A stretch of 64,000 nt of DNA, from the NCBI GenBank assembly GCA_035495315.1, contig DATJGF010000036.1:1-64000 (forward strand). Direction: 5' to 3'. Under the pieces are notes generated by a model. It had not been told where the DNA came from. It searched no databases and saw only the letters and a program-made list of their open reading frames with translations. Shown here piece by piece: positions 26,391-35,563 of the stretch (the first letter of the stretch is position 1; every line of letters begins with the position of its first letter). Position numbers and translations under genes: made by a program. Origin of the DNA: DATJGF01 sp035495315 (lineage in GTDB: Bacteria > Verrucomicrobiota > Verrucomicrobiia > Limisphaerales > UBA8199).

Positions 26391-27557
26391 ATGGAGTCGG
26401 TCAAAACCTCCGCGACCTCCCTGCACCAACTCCGCGCCGGAGTGATTGGCACAGGTTTTATTGGCCCGGTGCACGTCGAGGCGTTGCGCCGGCTAGGCAT
26501 TTCGGTGACGGCGCTTTGTGATTTGCCAGATCGCGTCTCTGCCGCGGCGGTTCGCCTTGGAATACCCCATGCCTTCAGTGATTACCGCCAATTGCTACGG
26601 TCGCCTGACGTAGACGTTGTCCACATCACGGTGCCGAATCGTTTCCACTGCGAGATGGCGTTGGCCACGCTGGAAATTGGCAAACATTGCATCTGCGAAA
26701 AACCGCTGGCGATGAATACAACCGAGACTCAACGCATTGTGCGTGCAGCACAGCGCAGTCGCTGTGTGTTCGCCGTCAACTATAACGTGCGATTTTATCC
26801 GGCCGTCCTGCAGCTGCGCCGAATGGTCGCGCGCGGTGACCTGGGAGAAATAATTCACGTCAACGGGTCGTACATGCAGGATTGGCTGTTTAAAGATACT
26901 GATTACAATTGGCGTCTGTTGCCTCAGGAGGGTGGCCAATTGCGAGCGGTCGCCGATATTGGAACGCATTGGATGGATACGGTCGGTTTCATACTCGGCC
27001 AGAAGATTACCTCGGTTTTTGCCGACCTACGCACCTGGCACCAGACGCGCAAGCGGCCACTCGGCGAGGTGCAAACCTTTGCCAAAGCAGCGCGCGATTT
27101 GAAATATGCCTCGTACCGGGTGAAGACAGAGGACTTCGCCAATGTGCTGCTGCAGTTCAGCGGCGGCGCTTGCGGAAACCTCGCGGTGTCACAGGTGGCG
27201 GCCGGACGCAAGAATTGCATTCGGATCGAGATTTATGGGACGAAAAAATCGACCTGGTGGTGCTCGGAAGATCCGGAGCGACTGCAAATGGGCAATCGCG
27301 ACATCGCCAACGAAGTCGCGGTGCGCGGCACACCGGTCTTCGGCCCCGACGCCGCGCCGTACGTCGACTATCCGGCCGGGCACGTCGAGGGCTTTCCGGA
27401 CACATTCAAGATGTTATTCCGGTCGGTGTACTGCTATATCCGGAATGGCGCGAAGGGGGAAAGGCTATTTGCCGGGGTGGAAGACGGCCATGCGGAAGTG
27501 GCCGTCTGCGAGGCAATTCTGACGAGTCATCAGAGCCAACGCTGGACCTCACTTTAG
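26391..27557 (+). CDS. Gfo/Idh/MocA-family oxidoreductase
   Basis: A 388-residue NAD(P)-dependent dehydrogenase. The Rossmann motif GVIGTGFIGPVHVEAL begins at about residue 17, and the conserved ICEKPLAMN segment supplies the family Lys (about residue 103). The C-terminal beta-sheet domain carries DIGTHWMDTVGF with the usual His. Family members oxidise sugars, inositols or related polyols; the substrate is unknown. An alternative GTG at 26358 adds 11 residues and has a GGGGG stretch before it. It may be paired with sugar turnover encoded elsewhere. Confidence 0.85.
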   Translation: MESVKTSATSLHQLRAGVIGTGFIGPVHVEALRRLGISVTALCDLPDRVSAAAVRLGIPHAFSDYRQLLRSPDVDVVHITVPNRFHCEMALATLEIGKHCICEKPLAMNTTETQRIVRAAQRSRCVFAVNYNVRFYPAVLQLRRMVARGDLGEIIHVNGSYMQDWLFKDTDYNWRLLPQEGGQLRAVADIGTHWMDTVGFILGQKITSVFADLRTWHQTRKRPLGEVQTFAKAARDLKYASYRVKTEDFANVLLQFSGGACGNLAVSQVAAGRKNCIRIEIYGTKKSTWWCSEDPERLQMGNRDIANEVAVRGTPVFGPDAAPYVDYPAGHVEGFPDTFKMLFRSVYCYIRNGAKGERLFAGVEDGHAEVAVCEAILTSHQSQRWTSL

Positions 27558-27735
27558 AAAAGCAGGTTGCACGTTGCAGGTTCAAGGTTGAAGGTTGGAC
27601 GTTGCAGGTTGCATGTGCGATCTGCCATTTGCCATTTTCGGTGCAGCCAAAACTCGCTGTTCCGAAATCATAAATCATAAATCTGAGGCATGTTTCTCGC
27701 CTCAAAAGCAGGTCATTAAAGAAAGGTTTACAAAC

Positions 27736-28278
27736 ATGAAATCGAACTACCTGGTTTGTGGAGCGTGCGTATTCCTGGCAATACTGGCTGGCTGCTCGAC
27801 GGCCCCAAAGTCGCAGGCCGACCGCGAGATGCTCGAGAAAGAAGCGGATCTGACCATTCAGAAGTTCAAAGCCGCAGACCCAGACTTGCAAAAGTTCTTC
27901 GGCAACTCCGCCGGATATGCTGTCCTCCCCTCCATTACTAAAGGCGGTTGGTTTCTGGGCGGCGCTTATGGTCGCGGAATAATGTATGAAAAAGGTAAAC
28001 CCATCGGTTATGTCGATACGACGCACGCAACCATTGGGCTGCAATGGGGCGGACAAGCCTTCAGCGAAATCGTCTTTCTAGAAACTCCTGAGGCCGTCGA
28101 GAACTTGAAGTATGGCAAAATCAAAATCTCCGGCTCGGTTTCTGCCGTCGCCGCCAAGGCGGGGGCTTCCAAAGCGGTGGATTACGCTGACCATGTAGCC
28201 GTCTTCACCCTTGGCGAAGGCGGCCTCATGCTCGAGGGCGCTGTTGGCGGTCAGAAATTCTCGTTCCGGCCCAAATAA
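27736..28278 (+). CDS. SYLF-domain (Ysc84-like) lipid-binding lipoprotein
   Basis: A 180-residue protein. The start is the ATG at 27736 with a GAAAGG upstream; longer frames are not protein-like. A lipobox (ILAGC-STAP) follows a short hydrophobic core, so it is a predicted lipoprotein. The rest is a SYLF/Ysc84 domain: FGNSAGYAVLPSITKGGWFLGGAYGRG, LQWGGQAFSEIVF and the C-terminal FTLGEGGLMLEGAVGGQKFS. This family binds phosphoinositides in eukaryotes; the bacterial role is undefined. It converges on the DUF4252 gene. Confidence 0.87.
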   Translation: MKSNYLVCGACVFLAILAGCSTAPKSQADREMLEKEADLTIQKFKAADPDLQKFFGNSAGYAVLPSITKGGWFLGGAYGRGIMYEKGKPIGYVDTTHATIGLQWGGQAFSEIVFLETPEAVENLKYGKIKISGSVSAVAAKAGASKAVDYADHVAVFTLGEGGLMLEGAVGGQKFSFRPK

Positions 28279-28320
28279 ATGAAGAATGCAGAATGAGGAA
28301 CGCGCCGCTTGCAGGCTTGA

Positions 28321-29001
28321 TTACTTTGCGGCTGAGTCTTCGGCCGGGGCTTTCGGAGCTGCGATGTCCTTCGATTTGGGGTCGCCGTCGGCTTTTGCGC
28401 CCGGCGACTCTTTTGTCTGATTGCCAAGCGTCTGAAACTTTTTGAGCAAATCCTTCGGAACCTTGCCGGATTGCGAGGCGATCTTCATCAGCTTACCAAT
28501 CGCGATGTGGCCGACGATATTGCCAATGACTGCATCGCTACCGTCATAGACCAGCACAGCCAGGCCGGTGGTCGACTCCCCGGCTGAATCCGACATCGCA
28601 TAAACGCCGACATGCTCCTTGTCCTCGGGCACGCTGACAATCGTAGTCCATTTCTTCTCCAGCTGGCTCTGGAGTGTTTTGAACGCCTTGTCCAGGGCTG
28701 CCCGATTGGTCTGGTTGGCCTCGATGACGACGACTCGGATTAACTTTACGTCCTTGATCGCATCGGCGATGTCCACTCCCTCGATGGAGGAGCCGTTGGT
28801 TGAACTATTGAGCTCGGATAACGCATCCTTCAGAAGGAATCGCGGTAGATTGAGGTCCACTTCGGGCCGAATGGTTTTCAGATCGAGCACCTCGTCAATG
28901 GGCAGATAGGCCGGGTCTTTTTCCACACTGCTTTCGCCAAAGACGGCCAAAGGGTACGCGGTCAGGAGCACAAGCATGAATGAGGCGATCCATTTTTTCA
29001 T
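28321..29001 (-). CDS. Exported DUF4252-type protein
   Basis: A 226-residue protein with a signal peptide (MKKWIASFMLVLLTAYPLAV, cleaved near VFG). The body shows alpha/beta sequence with a DUF4252-like pattern (LIRVVVIEANQTNRAALDKAF, VGVYAMSDSAGESTTGLAVLVYDG, IVGHIAIGKLMKIAS). DUF4252 genes are commonly found next to ECF sigma factor genes, as here. The last 40 residues are Lys/Ala/Pro-rich and disordered. The ATG overlaps the anti-sigma stop by four bases, so it is the third gene of that operon. Confidence 0.75.
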   Translation of the reverse strand: MKKWIASFMLVLLTAYPLAVFGESSVEKDPAYLPIDEVLDLKTIRPEVDLNLPRFLLKDALSELNSSTNGSSIEGVDIADAIKDVKLIRVVVIEANQTNRAALDKAFKTLQSQLEKKWTTIVSVPEDKEHVGVYAMSDSAGESTTGLAVLVYDGSDAVIGNIVGHIAIGKLMKIASQSGKVPKDLLKKFQTLGNQTKESPGAKADGDPKSKDIAAPKAPAEDSAAK

Positions 29002-29411
29002 AGTTCTGTATGACGGATGATTTTGTTTTTTGCAGTCTGAAGTCCATTGCGCAGGGGCGGAATGGCGCGGTCGGAAATCACAGTTTTTGAGTGTGCGCCC
29101 GCGTCGAGCAAGACGGTGCCGATGACACCCAAAGCGGTTTCTGCCTGCCGCGCGACTAGCACGCGGCGCTGAGCCTGCTGCTCAACCGATTGCGGCTGCT
29201 GCCGAGCATTATCGTCTGCAAGTCGCGATCGAACAAGCAGGCCACCGAGGAGCACCACGCCGACGAAGGCGACCGTTACCGGAATTGCATAGCGGAGACG
29301 GCTGGGCGGCGACGTTTCGGCCGCAATCCTCCGAACTGTTTCATCGATCAGCCGCCGAGGGCACGTCTCTTTGCCCAATTCGCGCGCTAATCGTCGCAGG
29401 TCTTCTTGCAT
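28998..29411 (-). CDS. Probable membrane anti-sigma factor
   Basis: A 137-residue protein. A cytoplasmic N-terminal domain of about 40 residues (MQEDLRRLARELGKETCPRR) is followed by one membrane helix (YAIPVTVAFVGVVLLGGLLV) and a periplasmic tail of about 75 residues. No zinc-binding anti-sigma His-Cys-Cys motif is present; assignment rests on position and topology. It overlaps the ECF sigma gene by 25 bases and the DUF4252 gene by four, so the three are tightly coupled. Confidence 0.65.
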   Translation of the reverse strand: MQEDLRRLARELGKETCPRRLIDETVRRIAAETSPPSRLRYAIPVTVAFVGVVLLGGLLVRSRLADDNARQQPQSVEQQAQRRVLVARQAETALGVIGTVLLDAGAHSKTVISDRAIPPLRNGLQTAKNKIIRHTEL

Positions 29412-29923
29412 CTCGTTTCCTGGATTGTCAGATTCGACAGCCTCTCCCGCGCGCGCAAGAGATAGACTTTGACGCTGTTGATGGGGATGCCGAGGGTCGT
29501 GGCAATCTCGCGGTAGCGCAAACCGTTGACTTCATAAAGGACGAACACGCTTCTGAGATTTTCGGGCAGCTGAAGGAGGGCTTGACGGGCTTGTTCGAGG
29601 CGCAGCCTGGAATCGGCTGCGAGGCTCGGATTGACCGCGAGTTCATCCGGCTGTTCCTCGAGCACTCCGTCTTCCAGCGGCAGCGGCGCGGCTTGGTTCG
29701 AACGCCGACGGATTTGGTCGAGGCAATAGCAGCGCGTGGTTTGCATGAGCCAGGCCTTGAGGTTAAAGGGATTAAGTCGGGGCAGACGACGCCAGAGGCG
29801 CAACAGGACCTCCTGAGTCGCATCCTCCGCGTCGGCTCGATTCGCCAGTAACGCGCGCGCGTAGCGATAAATCTCATCACAATGGCGTTCACAGAGTATT
29901 TTGAATTCGAGTTCACGAATCAT
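29387..29923 (-). CDS. ECF-subfamily RNA polymerase sigma factor
   Basis: A 178-residue sigma-70 family factor. Region 2 reads DEIYRYARALLANRADAEDATQEVLLRLW, with the typical DAEDATQE of sigma2. Region 4 is LPENLRSVFVLYEVNGLRYREIATTLGIP followed by a helix-turn-helix (NSVKVYLLRARERL). The ATG at 29935 would add four residues; the purine-rich GGTGGCGGG lies between the two starts. It would direct RNA polymerase to envelope-type stress genes while held by the downstream membrane anti-sigma protein. Confidence 0.92.
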   Translation of the reverse strand: MIRELEFKILCERHCDEIYRYARALLANRADAEDATQEVLLRLWRRLPRLNPFNLKAWLMQTTRCYCLDQIRRRSNQAAPLPLEDGVLEEQPDELAVNPSLAADSRLRLEQARQALLQLPENLRSVFVLYEVNGLRYREIATTLGIPINSVKVYLLRARERLSNLTIQETRCKKTCDD

Positions 29924-29935
29924 CCCGCCACCCAT

Positions 29936-30300
29936 ATAACGAACGAGCGGTCGGAATTGTTACAAGAAAATCTCACGCCCTGGAGCTGAAGCGCCTGGCT
30001 GAGATCGACAAAACCCTGCTCCTGCCGCATAGCTCGCTGCGTTGAAAACGCCGCTCAGGGATTTCTCGTTTTTCAAAGGCCAAAAAAATGGATCTCGAAA
30101 TGCGTTGACACTATTGTGGTCGATTTGTTAGCCAAGACGCATCCGCAGCTAAGTTCTCTCTGTTTCCTATTCGAGCACGAGAACTGTTAAAATCTGGTGG
30201 AATTTTCGATCGCGGGTTTGATTGGCGGACCGCTGGATTTGCTCAGAGAATTTCAGCTGCTCAACCGAAACAACACGGAATTGCCTGCAAAAGCGCCCTT
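29936..30300. other. Divergent intergenic region
   Basis: This gap separates the ECF sigma operon from the LamG gene. I see no gene. A TTGACA hexamer at 30105-30110 could be a -35 element for the LamG gene, but the corresponding -10 (TTAGCC, 17-bp spacer) is poor, so I do not call a promoter. Confidence 0.35.
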
Positions 30301-33063
30301 ATGAAACCTAGAACGTTACGTTGCTGGCTGGTTGGCGGCATCGTCGGCACAGTTGCGACTCTTTTATCATGCAGCGGATCCGCCGCTTCAGACGCCTACT
30401 CCTCGGCGGTGACGGCCGACGGACCAGTGGCGTATTACCGGTTCAATGATTCTCAGACCCGGACGTTAATCAACCTAAACAGCGGCAGCCTGGGCGCAGC
30501 CGGCAACGCCAGCAACGATCTGGCATCGGTTACGCTCGGAGTAGTGGACTCCATTCCTGGCGCGATCGCTGGGGACCCCGATCGCGCTGAGTTTTTCGAT
30601 TTCACCACCCGCACAGAGATTCCCTTCAACTCGGCTCTCAACACTCCGAGCGACAAGCCGTTCAGTGTAGAAGCCTGGTTTTACCCGGTCAGCGACCAAG
30701 TCAGCACCGGCATGTCGCCGCTGGCCAATCGCTATACCCAGGGCACGACACGCCAAGGCTGGGTGATGTATCAGCGCGCTCCCGACGAAAACCATTGCAC
30801 CACCTGCGGGCCCGGCGTGGGCTGGGAGGTGCGGATGTACAACAACCAGGATACGAGCGGCCACCTGGACGTGACCAGCGGCGTAGGCTTCACACTAGGC
30901 AAGTGGCAGCACGTCGTCTTCGTTTATGACCCTGTGCAAGTGACCAATGCGACGTTGACGATCTACGTCGACGGCGTGCCAGCAGCGACGAATGTCTGGG
31001 CAGCTACTGATGGCGTGACCCCGGGCTATTACCCGAACCTGGGCGACAACGCGGTCCAACCCAACGGGCCACCCGCGATGTCCCTGGGCGGATACAACAA
31101 CGCGAACAGCGGCACCTATGGTTTTGCAAATCCATGGATCGGCGGCATCGATGAATTCGCGTGGTACTCTAACGCGCTCAGCCCGGCGCAGATCCTGGCC
31201 CATTACCAAAACGGAACCAATGCGGCTCGCTCTACACCTTATGCAAATCTGATCCAGTCGGACCACCCGGTTGAGTACCTGCGGTTGGACGAAGTCGCCT
31301 CGGGCCCGGATGTGGCGGTCAACTTTGGCGACCAACGCTCCGCTGGTGACGGCACCAACACGCCTGCCATAAAGCATCCGGGCAGCGGCCCTTTGGCCGG
31401 CCGAACCGATAGCGGCTCGCATAGCAGCCACTACCGCGACACCGGTGCCAGCGGCCATGCCTTTACCTCAATCCCCTGGACGGCCGGAAACAACCCCGAT
31501 GCCGGCACTCCCTTCACGGTTGAATTTTGGACCAAGCCCACCGGTGACCAGATGAATCCGGGACCGTCTCCTATTAACAACCGAGTTGCCAATGGTATCA
31601 CGGACCGCACCGGCTGGGTCATTTACCAGCGCGATCCGAATGCCTCGTACCAGGGGCCGCCCTCCGTCCCCGGGGAATCCGGCATCGGTTGGACTTTCCG
31701 CATGTACACGGGCAATGGTGGCAGCGGCAATGACGTGCTCACGGGTCAACCTTATAAGCTCGGCGAGTGGCAACACCTGGTTTTCACCTGGAGCCCTCAA
31801 ACAGATAATGGCGCCTCCGCCAGCGGTTCAGAGCAATGGAACGGGATCCTCACCGCTTACGTGGACGGCGTTGCGGCCGCCAGCAATACCACGGCTAGTT
31901 ACGCAGCCAATACCAACCCGACCGAGGATCCAGCCAATCACCCACCCGCCGATTTAGCCATCGGATCATACAACCTCGCTTCGGGCCTTGGCGAGGAGTT
32001 CGAGGGCGATATTTCCCAGGTCGCGATTTATAGCAACCTCGTTTTGACCGCTGATCAAGTCCTGGCCCACTACATGGCTGGGACAAACGCTCAACCGTCT
32101 ACGAATTACGAGACACTCGTCTTCACCGCGGCCGCCGAACAGGCGACCCCCACTATTCCCGAACGAGCCACGCTGCCCGCAACTTACTTGCCACTCAACG
32201 AGCCGGCATTCGTTCCGGGCACCAACAGCGGCACGCTGGGTGGCTTCGCCCCTGCGACCCTCGTCTTGACTACAAACACCGCCTCCGGGCCGGCAGGCTC
32301 CGGCTTCGTCGCCGCGAATTCCGCTGTGCCCCTCAACGGGACCAACGCCTGGGTCAGCCTGAACGACCCTGCCGGGCTAAACTTCCCCAACCAGATCACT
32401 CTCGAAGCTTGGGTCAAACCGGACGCGACGCAAGGTGACCTGGCGCGGATCATTTCTCACGGCCCTCCCACTTCGACCGTTTACGATACCAATACCTACC
32501 CCATCGAACTGAGCGGGTCGCAGCTCAGCAGCAACGAGGTGTTTCTGCGAATCGAGGGCGGCACTAACTATTCAGTCGGCACGTCGGACGGGTTCACCTT
32601 CCACGGTGCAACTGCCGCAGTCCCAGCCGGCGACCTGGGCGGCGGATGGATTTATCTGGCGGGCACTTATGACGGTACGCACTGGAACCTCTATCGCAAC
32701 GGTGTTCAGATCGCCACCGTTACGGATAGCCAGGGTGCTTTGCCGGTCACCGCGGCCGAATGGGCCATCGGCGCGACGGGCATGGGCTGGGCCGATTTCT
32801 TCGCTGGAGCGATCGACGAAGTGGCCATCTACAACAAGGCCCTTAGCCCAAGCCAGGTCCAGGCTCACTACAACAGCGCCACGGTATCGGCCGTTGCGCT
32901 TCATATCACCAAATCCGGCAGTAGTTACGTAATTACGTATGACTCGGGAACGCTTCAAAGCTCGCCCACAGTCAACGGTACCTACAACACTGTCCCGGGA
33001 GCCAACTCGCCCTACACTGTCCCGGCGGGCACTAGCGTCATGTTCTACCGAGTGAAACTCTAG
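30301..33063 (+). CDS. Secreted protein with three LamG/concanavalin-like domains
   Basis: A 920-residue exported protein with a signal peptide whose hydrophobic core is GIVGTVATLLSCSGSAA. It may be a lipoprotein or simply cleaved. Three LamG-like beta-sandwiches lie at about residues 30-290, 305-600 and 620-860. Each carries the pattern AWFYP or EAWVKP, a GWVMYQR or LYRNGVQIAT segment, GKWQHVVFVYD or GEWQHLVFTW, and IGGIDEFAWYSNALSPAQILAHY. A 50-residue C-terminal domain ends SVMFYRVKL. It probably binds extracellular polysaccharide or mediates adhesion. No catalytic motif was seen. Confidence 0.85.
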   Translation: MKPRTLRCWLVGGIVGTVATLLSCSGSAASDAYSSAVTADGPVAYYRFNDSQTRTLINLNSGSLGAAGNASNDLASVTLGVVDSIPGAIAGDPDRAEFFDFTTRTEIPFNSALNTPSDKPFSVEAWFYPVSDQVSTGMSPLANRYTQGTTRQGWVMYQRAPDENHCTTCGPGVGWEVRMYNNQDTSGHLDVTSGVGFTLGKWQHVVFVYDPVQVTNATLTIYVDGVPAATNVWAATDGVTPGYYPNLGDNAVQPNGPPAMSLGGYNNANSGTYGFANPWIGGIDEFAWYSNALSPAQILAHYQNGTNAARSTPYANLIQSDHPVEYLRLDEVASGPDVAVNFGDQRSAGDGTNTPAIKHPGSGPLAGRTDSGSHSSHYRDTGASGHAFTSIPWTAGNNPDAGTPFTVEFWTKPTGDQMNPGPSPINNRVANGITDRTGWVIYQRDPNASYQGPPSVPGESGIGWTFRMYTGNGGSGNDVLTGQPYKLGEWQHLVFTWSPQTDNGASASGSEQWNGILTAYVDGVAAASNTTASYAANTNPTEDPANHPPADLAIGSYNLASGLGEEFEGDISQVAIYSNLVLTADQVLAHYMAGTNAQPSTNYETLVFTAAAEQATPTIPERATLPATYLPLNEPAFVPGTNSGTLGGFAPATLVLTTNTASGPAGSGFVAANSAVPLNGTNAWVSLNDPAGLNFPNQITLEAWVKPDATQGDLARIISHGPPTSTVYDTNTYPIELSGSQLSSNEVFLRIEGGTNYSVGTSDGFTFHGATAAVPAGDLGGGWIYLAGTYDGTHWNLYRNGVQIATVTDSQGALPVTAAEWAIGATGMGWADFFAGAIDEVAIYNKALSPSQVQAHYNSATVSAVALHITKSGSSYVITYDSGTLQSSPTVNGTYNTVPGANSPYTVPAGTSVMFYRVKL

Positions 33064-33576
33064 TCTCCCGGCAATCGCAAAGAGCCGCACTGCATTTTAA
33101 CCGCACAGAACGCAAAGAACGCACAGAAGTAACGGTTAAACACGCGAAATATCGCTTCGCTCGGTTTGCCCACACGTGAGCCTGGTTGCGGCTGATGCCC
33201 GATTTCTCACACAGCCCGTTCAGAAGGCCGAGTTCCACGAGGCCCTGCCCAACCGGGAGAAAAGCTGCTCATGGCCTCGTGGAACTCGGCCTTCCGGTTG
33301 CTGGGCCATTCGTTTCATTGTCCGCTGTTCGTCCGCCTAAATAGGTTGCTTGGGCTCAAACGCCCTTGCAGGACATGGGTGGATGCGCGTTTTTACAAGA
33401 ATGTCGCGATTTTACAATTGTTGACGGTTGCAAGGAAATCACACTCCGCAGAGTTTAGCTGGAATCCCGAATCGGGCGCAGAGTAGCGACCTGAAATTGA
33501 ACGTAATGATGGCAAACCACTCAGCGTAATTGAAATGAACCACACTACACCACTTGTGTTTTCCAAAACAATCAGT
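33064..33576. other. Intergenic region containing a palindromic element
   Basis: The region lacks a convincing gene. It contains the family-C inverted repeat at 33223-33294. A 71-codon frame at 33271-33486 overlaps this repeat and shows no protein-like features. Promoter elements for the lipoprotein trio that follows presumably lie in 33490-33570. Confidence 0.45.
33223..33294. repeat. Family-C palindromic element (GAAGGCCGAG type), copy 1
   Basis: Two 22-bp arms, GAAGGCCGAGTTCCACGAGG-CC (33223-33244) and its exact reverse complement (33273-33294), flank a 28-bp spacer. The same arm sequences recur at 40489-40559, 47562-47639 and 63681-63768, making this the most frequent repeat family in the window. 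The arms are perfectly paired here, suggesting the youngest or best-kept copy. Confidence 0.8.
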
Positions 33577-34281
33577 ATGTCTGAGCGCGTCCCATTAAGT
33601 GAGCCAACAAGCCCCGGGCGGCGCCAACTCTTCTCAATACGCTCTTCGGTGACCCTTGTCCTTTTGGGCCTGATCTCGTGCCTGCTGTTGAGCGGTTGCA
33701 AAACGCCCCCGGAAGTGAAACAAGCGTTGGTTTCTCTGGACCGCGGCTACGCGGAAAACGTGAAGCTCATGCGGGGTTATCAACAACTGTCGGACAGTTT
33801 CAAGGAGCGTCACAAGTACTGGTCGCTTTATGTCAAAGAGCGCGAGAAACTTGACTTAGCCTTGCTTTGGGCAACCACCAACCCCCAGCCTCCTGAGGGA
33901 TCAATCAGCGCTTATGCCGAGGTTAGCCGGCATATCCTGGGAACGAACACCGTCTGGTTGGTGAATCGATACCGTCTCAAAGATCTGGCTCCCTGCGCTG
34001 GCCAGGATGGCAAGGAGATTTTCAGCCATGGCACCAACACCATTGACGCCCTGATCCAGGCCTTACCTGCATTGGTCAACGCCGTCACGGCACAATCGGC
34101 GTCGGAATACGCCGCCGTCGTAACAAGCGACGCTGCTGCTTTCGACGAGTACGCCGAGAAGGTGAGTGCCTTGCAGCGGATCAACGATGCTATCAAGCGG
34201 TATCTCGACATCGACGTCACGGTGAAGCCCGAAGATGTGCAGAATATCGCCGGGTCCATTCATACCCTCTCAGGAAAATAA
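33577..34281 (+). CDS. Lipoprotein of unknown function (first of a trio)
   Basis: A 234-residue protein. The segment SSVTLVLLGLISCLLLSGCK ends in a lipobox (LLSGC-K). The mature protein is helical throughout, with a coiled stretch at about residues 60-110 (NVKLMRGYQQLSDSFKERHKYW) and a C-terminal helical domain. I do not recognise a family. The start could also be the ATG at 33535, but a 14-residue longer N-region is not needed. It is followed by another lipoprotein gene after 18 bp, and the pair plus the next gene appear to form an operon. Confidence 0.72.
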   Translation: MSERVPLSEPTSPGRRQLFSIRSSVTLVLLGLISCLLLSGCKTPPEVKQALVSLDRGYAENVKLMRGYQQLSDSFKERHKYWSLYVKEREKLDLALLWATTNPQPPEGSISAYAEVSRHILGTNTVWLVNRYRLKDLAPCAGQDGKEIFSHGTNTIDALIQALPALVNAVTAQSASEYAAVVTSDAAAFDEYAEKVSALQRINDAIKRYLDIDVTVKPEDVQNIAGSIHTLSGK

Positions 34282-34299
34282 CGACTTACCCTTACACCG

Positions 34300-35022
34300 A
34301 TGATCTCCAATCAGGCCACAAAAATCGGGCTAATCCTTCTCTTGCTGCTGCCCGCCTTGGGTTGTTCTTCTATTCACAGCAAGGCCGTTCGTTCACTCGT
34401 CGCCAAGGAAGGGGAGAAACTCGCCAGTTCCAACAAGGCTGCCGATGCGTTCGTTTCAGCCAGCCAGTCAAAAGCTGACGCAATGATGCACGCCTTGGCG
34501 TCATTGGATAGCGCGATCAAAAAGCAAAACACATCAGAGATGGTCCACACACTGATTTTCTCGGCAAATCAAAACCTCCACTCAAAGCAAGGAGTCGATG
34601 CTCACGCGGCAACCTATTTGGTTGGCAGGCTCTATCTTGCGGAGCAGGCTGGGCTTGAAAAAGCCGTTAACGACCAGTTCTTAGCCGACATCGCCGCCCT
34701 TCAACAGCAGGCCCAGAAAATCCGACAATCCTGGGCGGCCTTGGCTAATTTGCACCAAAAGGTGGCCGATTTTGCCCAAAAATCCGCTCTCGCATCCGTC
34801 GATGCTGATTTCCTCGCAGCCCTGGCGGGCGAGATACCTGGCGCATCCGCAGAATTGGATAAGGTGCTGAATGACTCACAACAGCTTAATAACGCACTGA
34901 AAGCCGCCTTAAGCTTCGGCGGTTTGAACCAAGCGGGCACACAACTCCCACAATCGCAAATTAACGACTTACTCGACCTCCTTGAACGCATCAAAGCATC
35001 GCCACAAACCAACTCACCGTGA
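34300..35022 (+). CDS. Lipoprotein of unknown function (second of a trio)
   Basis: A 240-residue predicted lipoprotein with LILLLLLPALGC as its lipobox region. The mature protein is rich in Ala, Gln, Ser and Leu, and almost wholly helical, with heptad runs at about residues 40-90 and 120-200. No known domain was recognised. It lies 18 bp after the first trio lipoprotein and overlaps no other gene; the third member starts 19 bp downstream. Its character resembles helical periplasmic adaptors or chaperone-like lipoproteins, but this is only an impression. Confidence 0.72.
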   Translation: MISNQATKIGLILLLLLPALGCSSIHSKAVRSLVAKEGEKLASSNKAADAFVSASQSKADAMMHALASLDSAIKKQNTSEMVHTLIFSANQNLHSKQGVDAHAATYLVGRLYLAEQAGLEKAVNDQFLADIAALQQQAQKIRQSWAALANLHQKVADFAQKSALASVDADFLAALAGEIPGASAELDKVLNDSQQLNNALKAALSFGGLNQAGTQLPQSQINDLLDLLERIKASPQTNSP

Positions 35023-35041
35023 ACCCGAAGGAGCATCACGC

Positions 35042-35563
35042 ATGGAATTCGAAAACAGCCTGAAATGGATAACTGAGTTCTGGAAGAACAACCAGGCCCT
35101 GATTGAGGAGATTCAAGCAACCAGCCAGGATGCAACCGATCGTATTAAAGAGCTCGCCGAGGCGCTCCAGGAGAACCAAACCCAGGGAACCCAATTGGCG
35201 GCAGCCTTGGGCAAGCGGTTTCAAAAAGGCAAAGACGAGGATACCCGACAAAAACAAACAGACCTCATCAATAAAATTGCGGATATCAATAAAGAGATAC
35301 AGGAATTTCACAGTTCTCCTGAAATAACCGGGCCACTTGAGAGTGAGCGTAGCGATTTGTACGAAGCGCTGGCTGACACCTTCGATAATTCCGTCAGGCA
35401 AATCGTTCGGTTCAGCCCAGACGAGATAACCGAAATAAATGGGTTGCTGCGTCAAGCCGATTTGGATGCGGCCAGCAGGCAAAAATGGGCGGATGTGCTG
35501 AACGCTGCGGTTTCGCTGACTGAAATGGCCCTGAAGGTGGCAGTAAAGGTAGCTGCGGCTTGA
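35042..35563 (+). CDS. Soluble coiled-coil protein of unknown function (third of a trio)
   Basis: A 173-residue protein starting at MEFENSLKWITEFWKNNQAL, with a GAAGGAG ribosome binding site nine bases before the ATG. It lacks a signal peptide or membrane helix. It is charged and helical, with coiled-coil segments at about residues 15-55 (ALIEEIQATSQDATDRIKEL) and 70-95, and ends in a hydrophobic amphipathic helix (LTEMALKVAVKVAAA). The last helix could contact a membrane or a partner. It is probably co-transcribed with the two upstream lipoproteins. Confidence 0.7.
   Translation: MEFENSLKWITEFWKNNQALIEEIQATSQDATDRIKELAEALQENQTQGTQLAAALGKRFQKGKDEDTRQKQTDLINKIADINKEIQEFHSSPEITGPLESERSDLYEALADTFDNSVRQIVRFSPDEITEINGLLRQADLDAASRQKWADVLNAAVSLTEMALKVAVKVAAA

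Noticed and set aside
30105..30133. A TTGACA promoter for the LamG gene
   Set aside because: The -35 hexamer is perfect but the -10 at 17-bp spacing (TTAGCC) is poor and it lies 170 bp before the gene.
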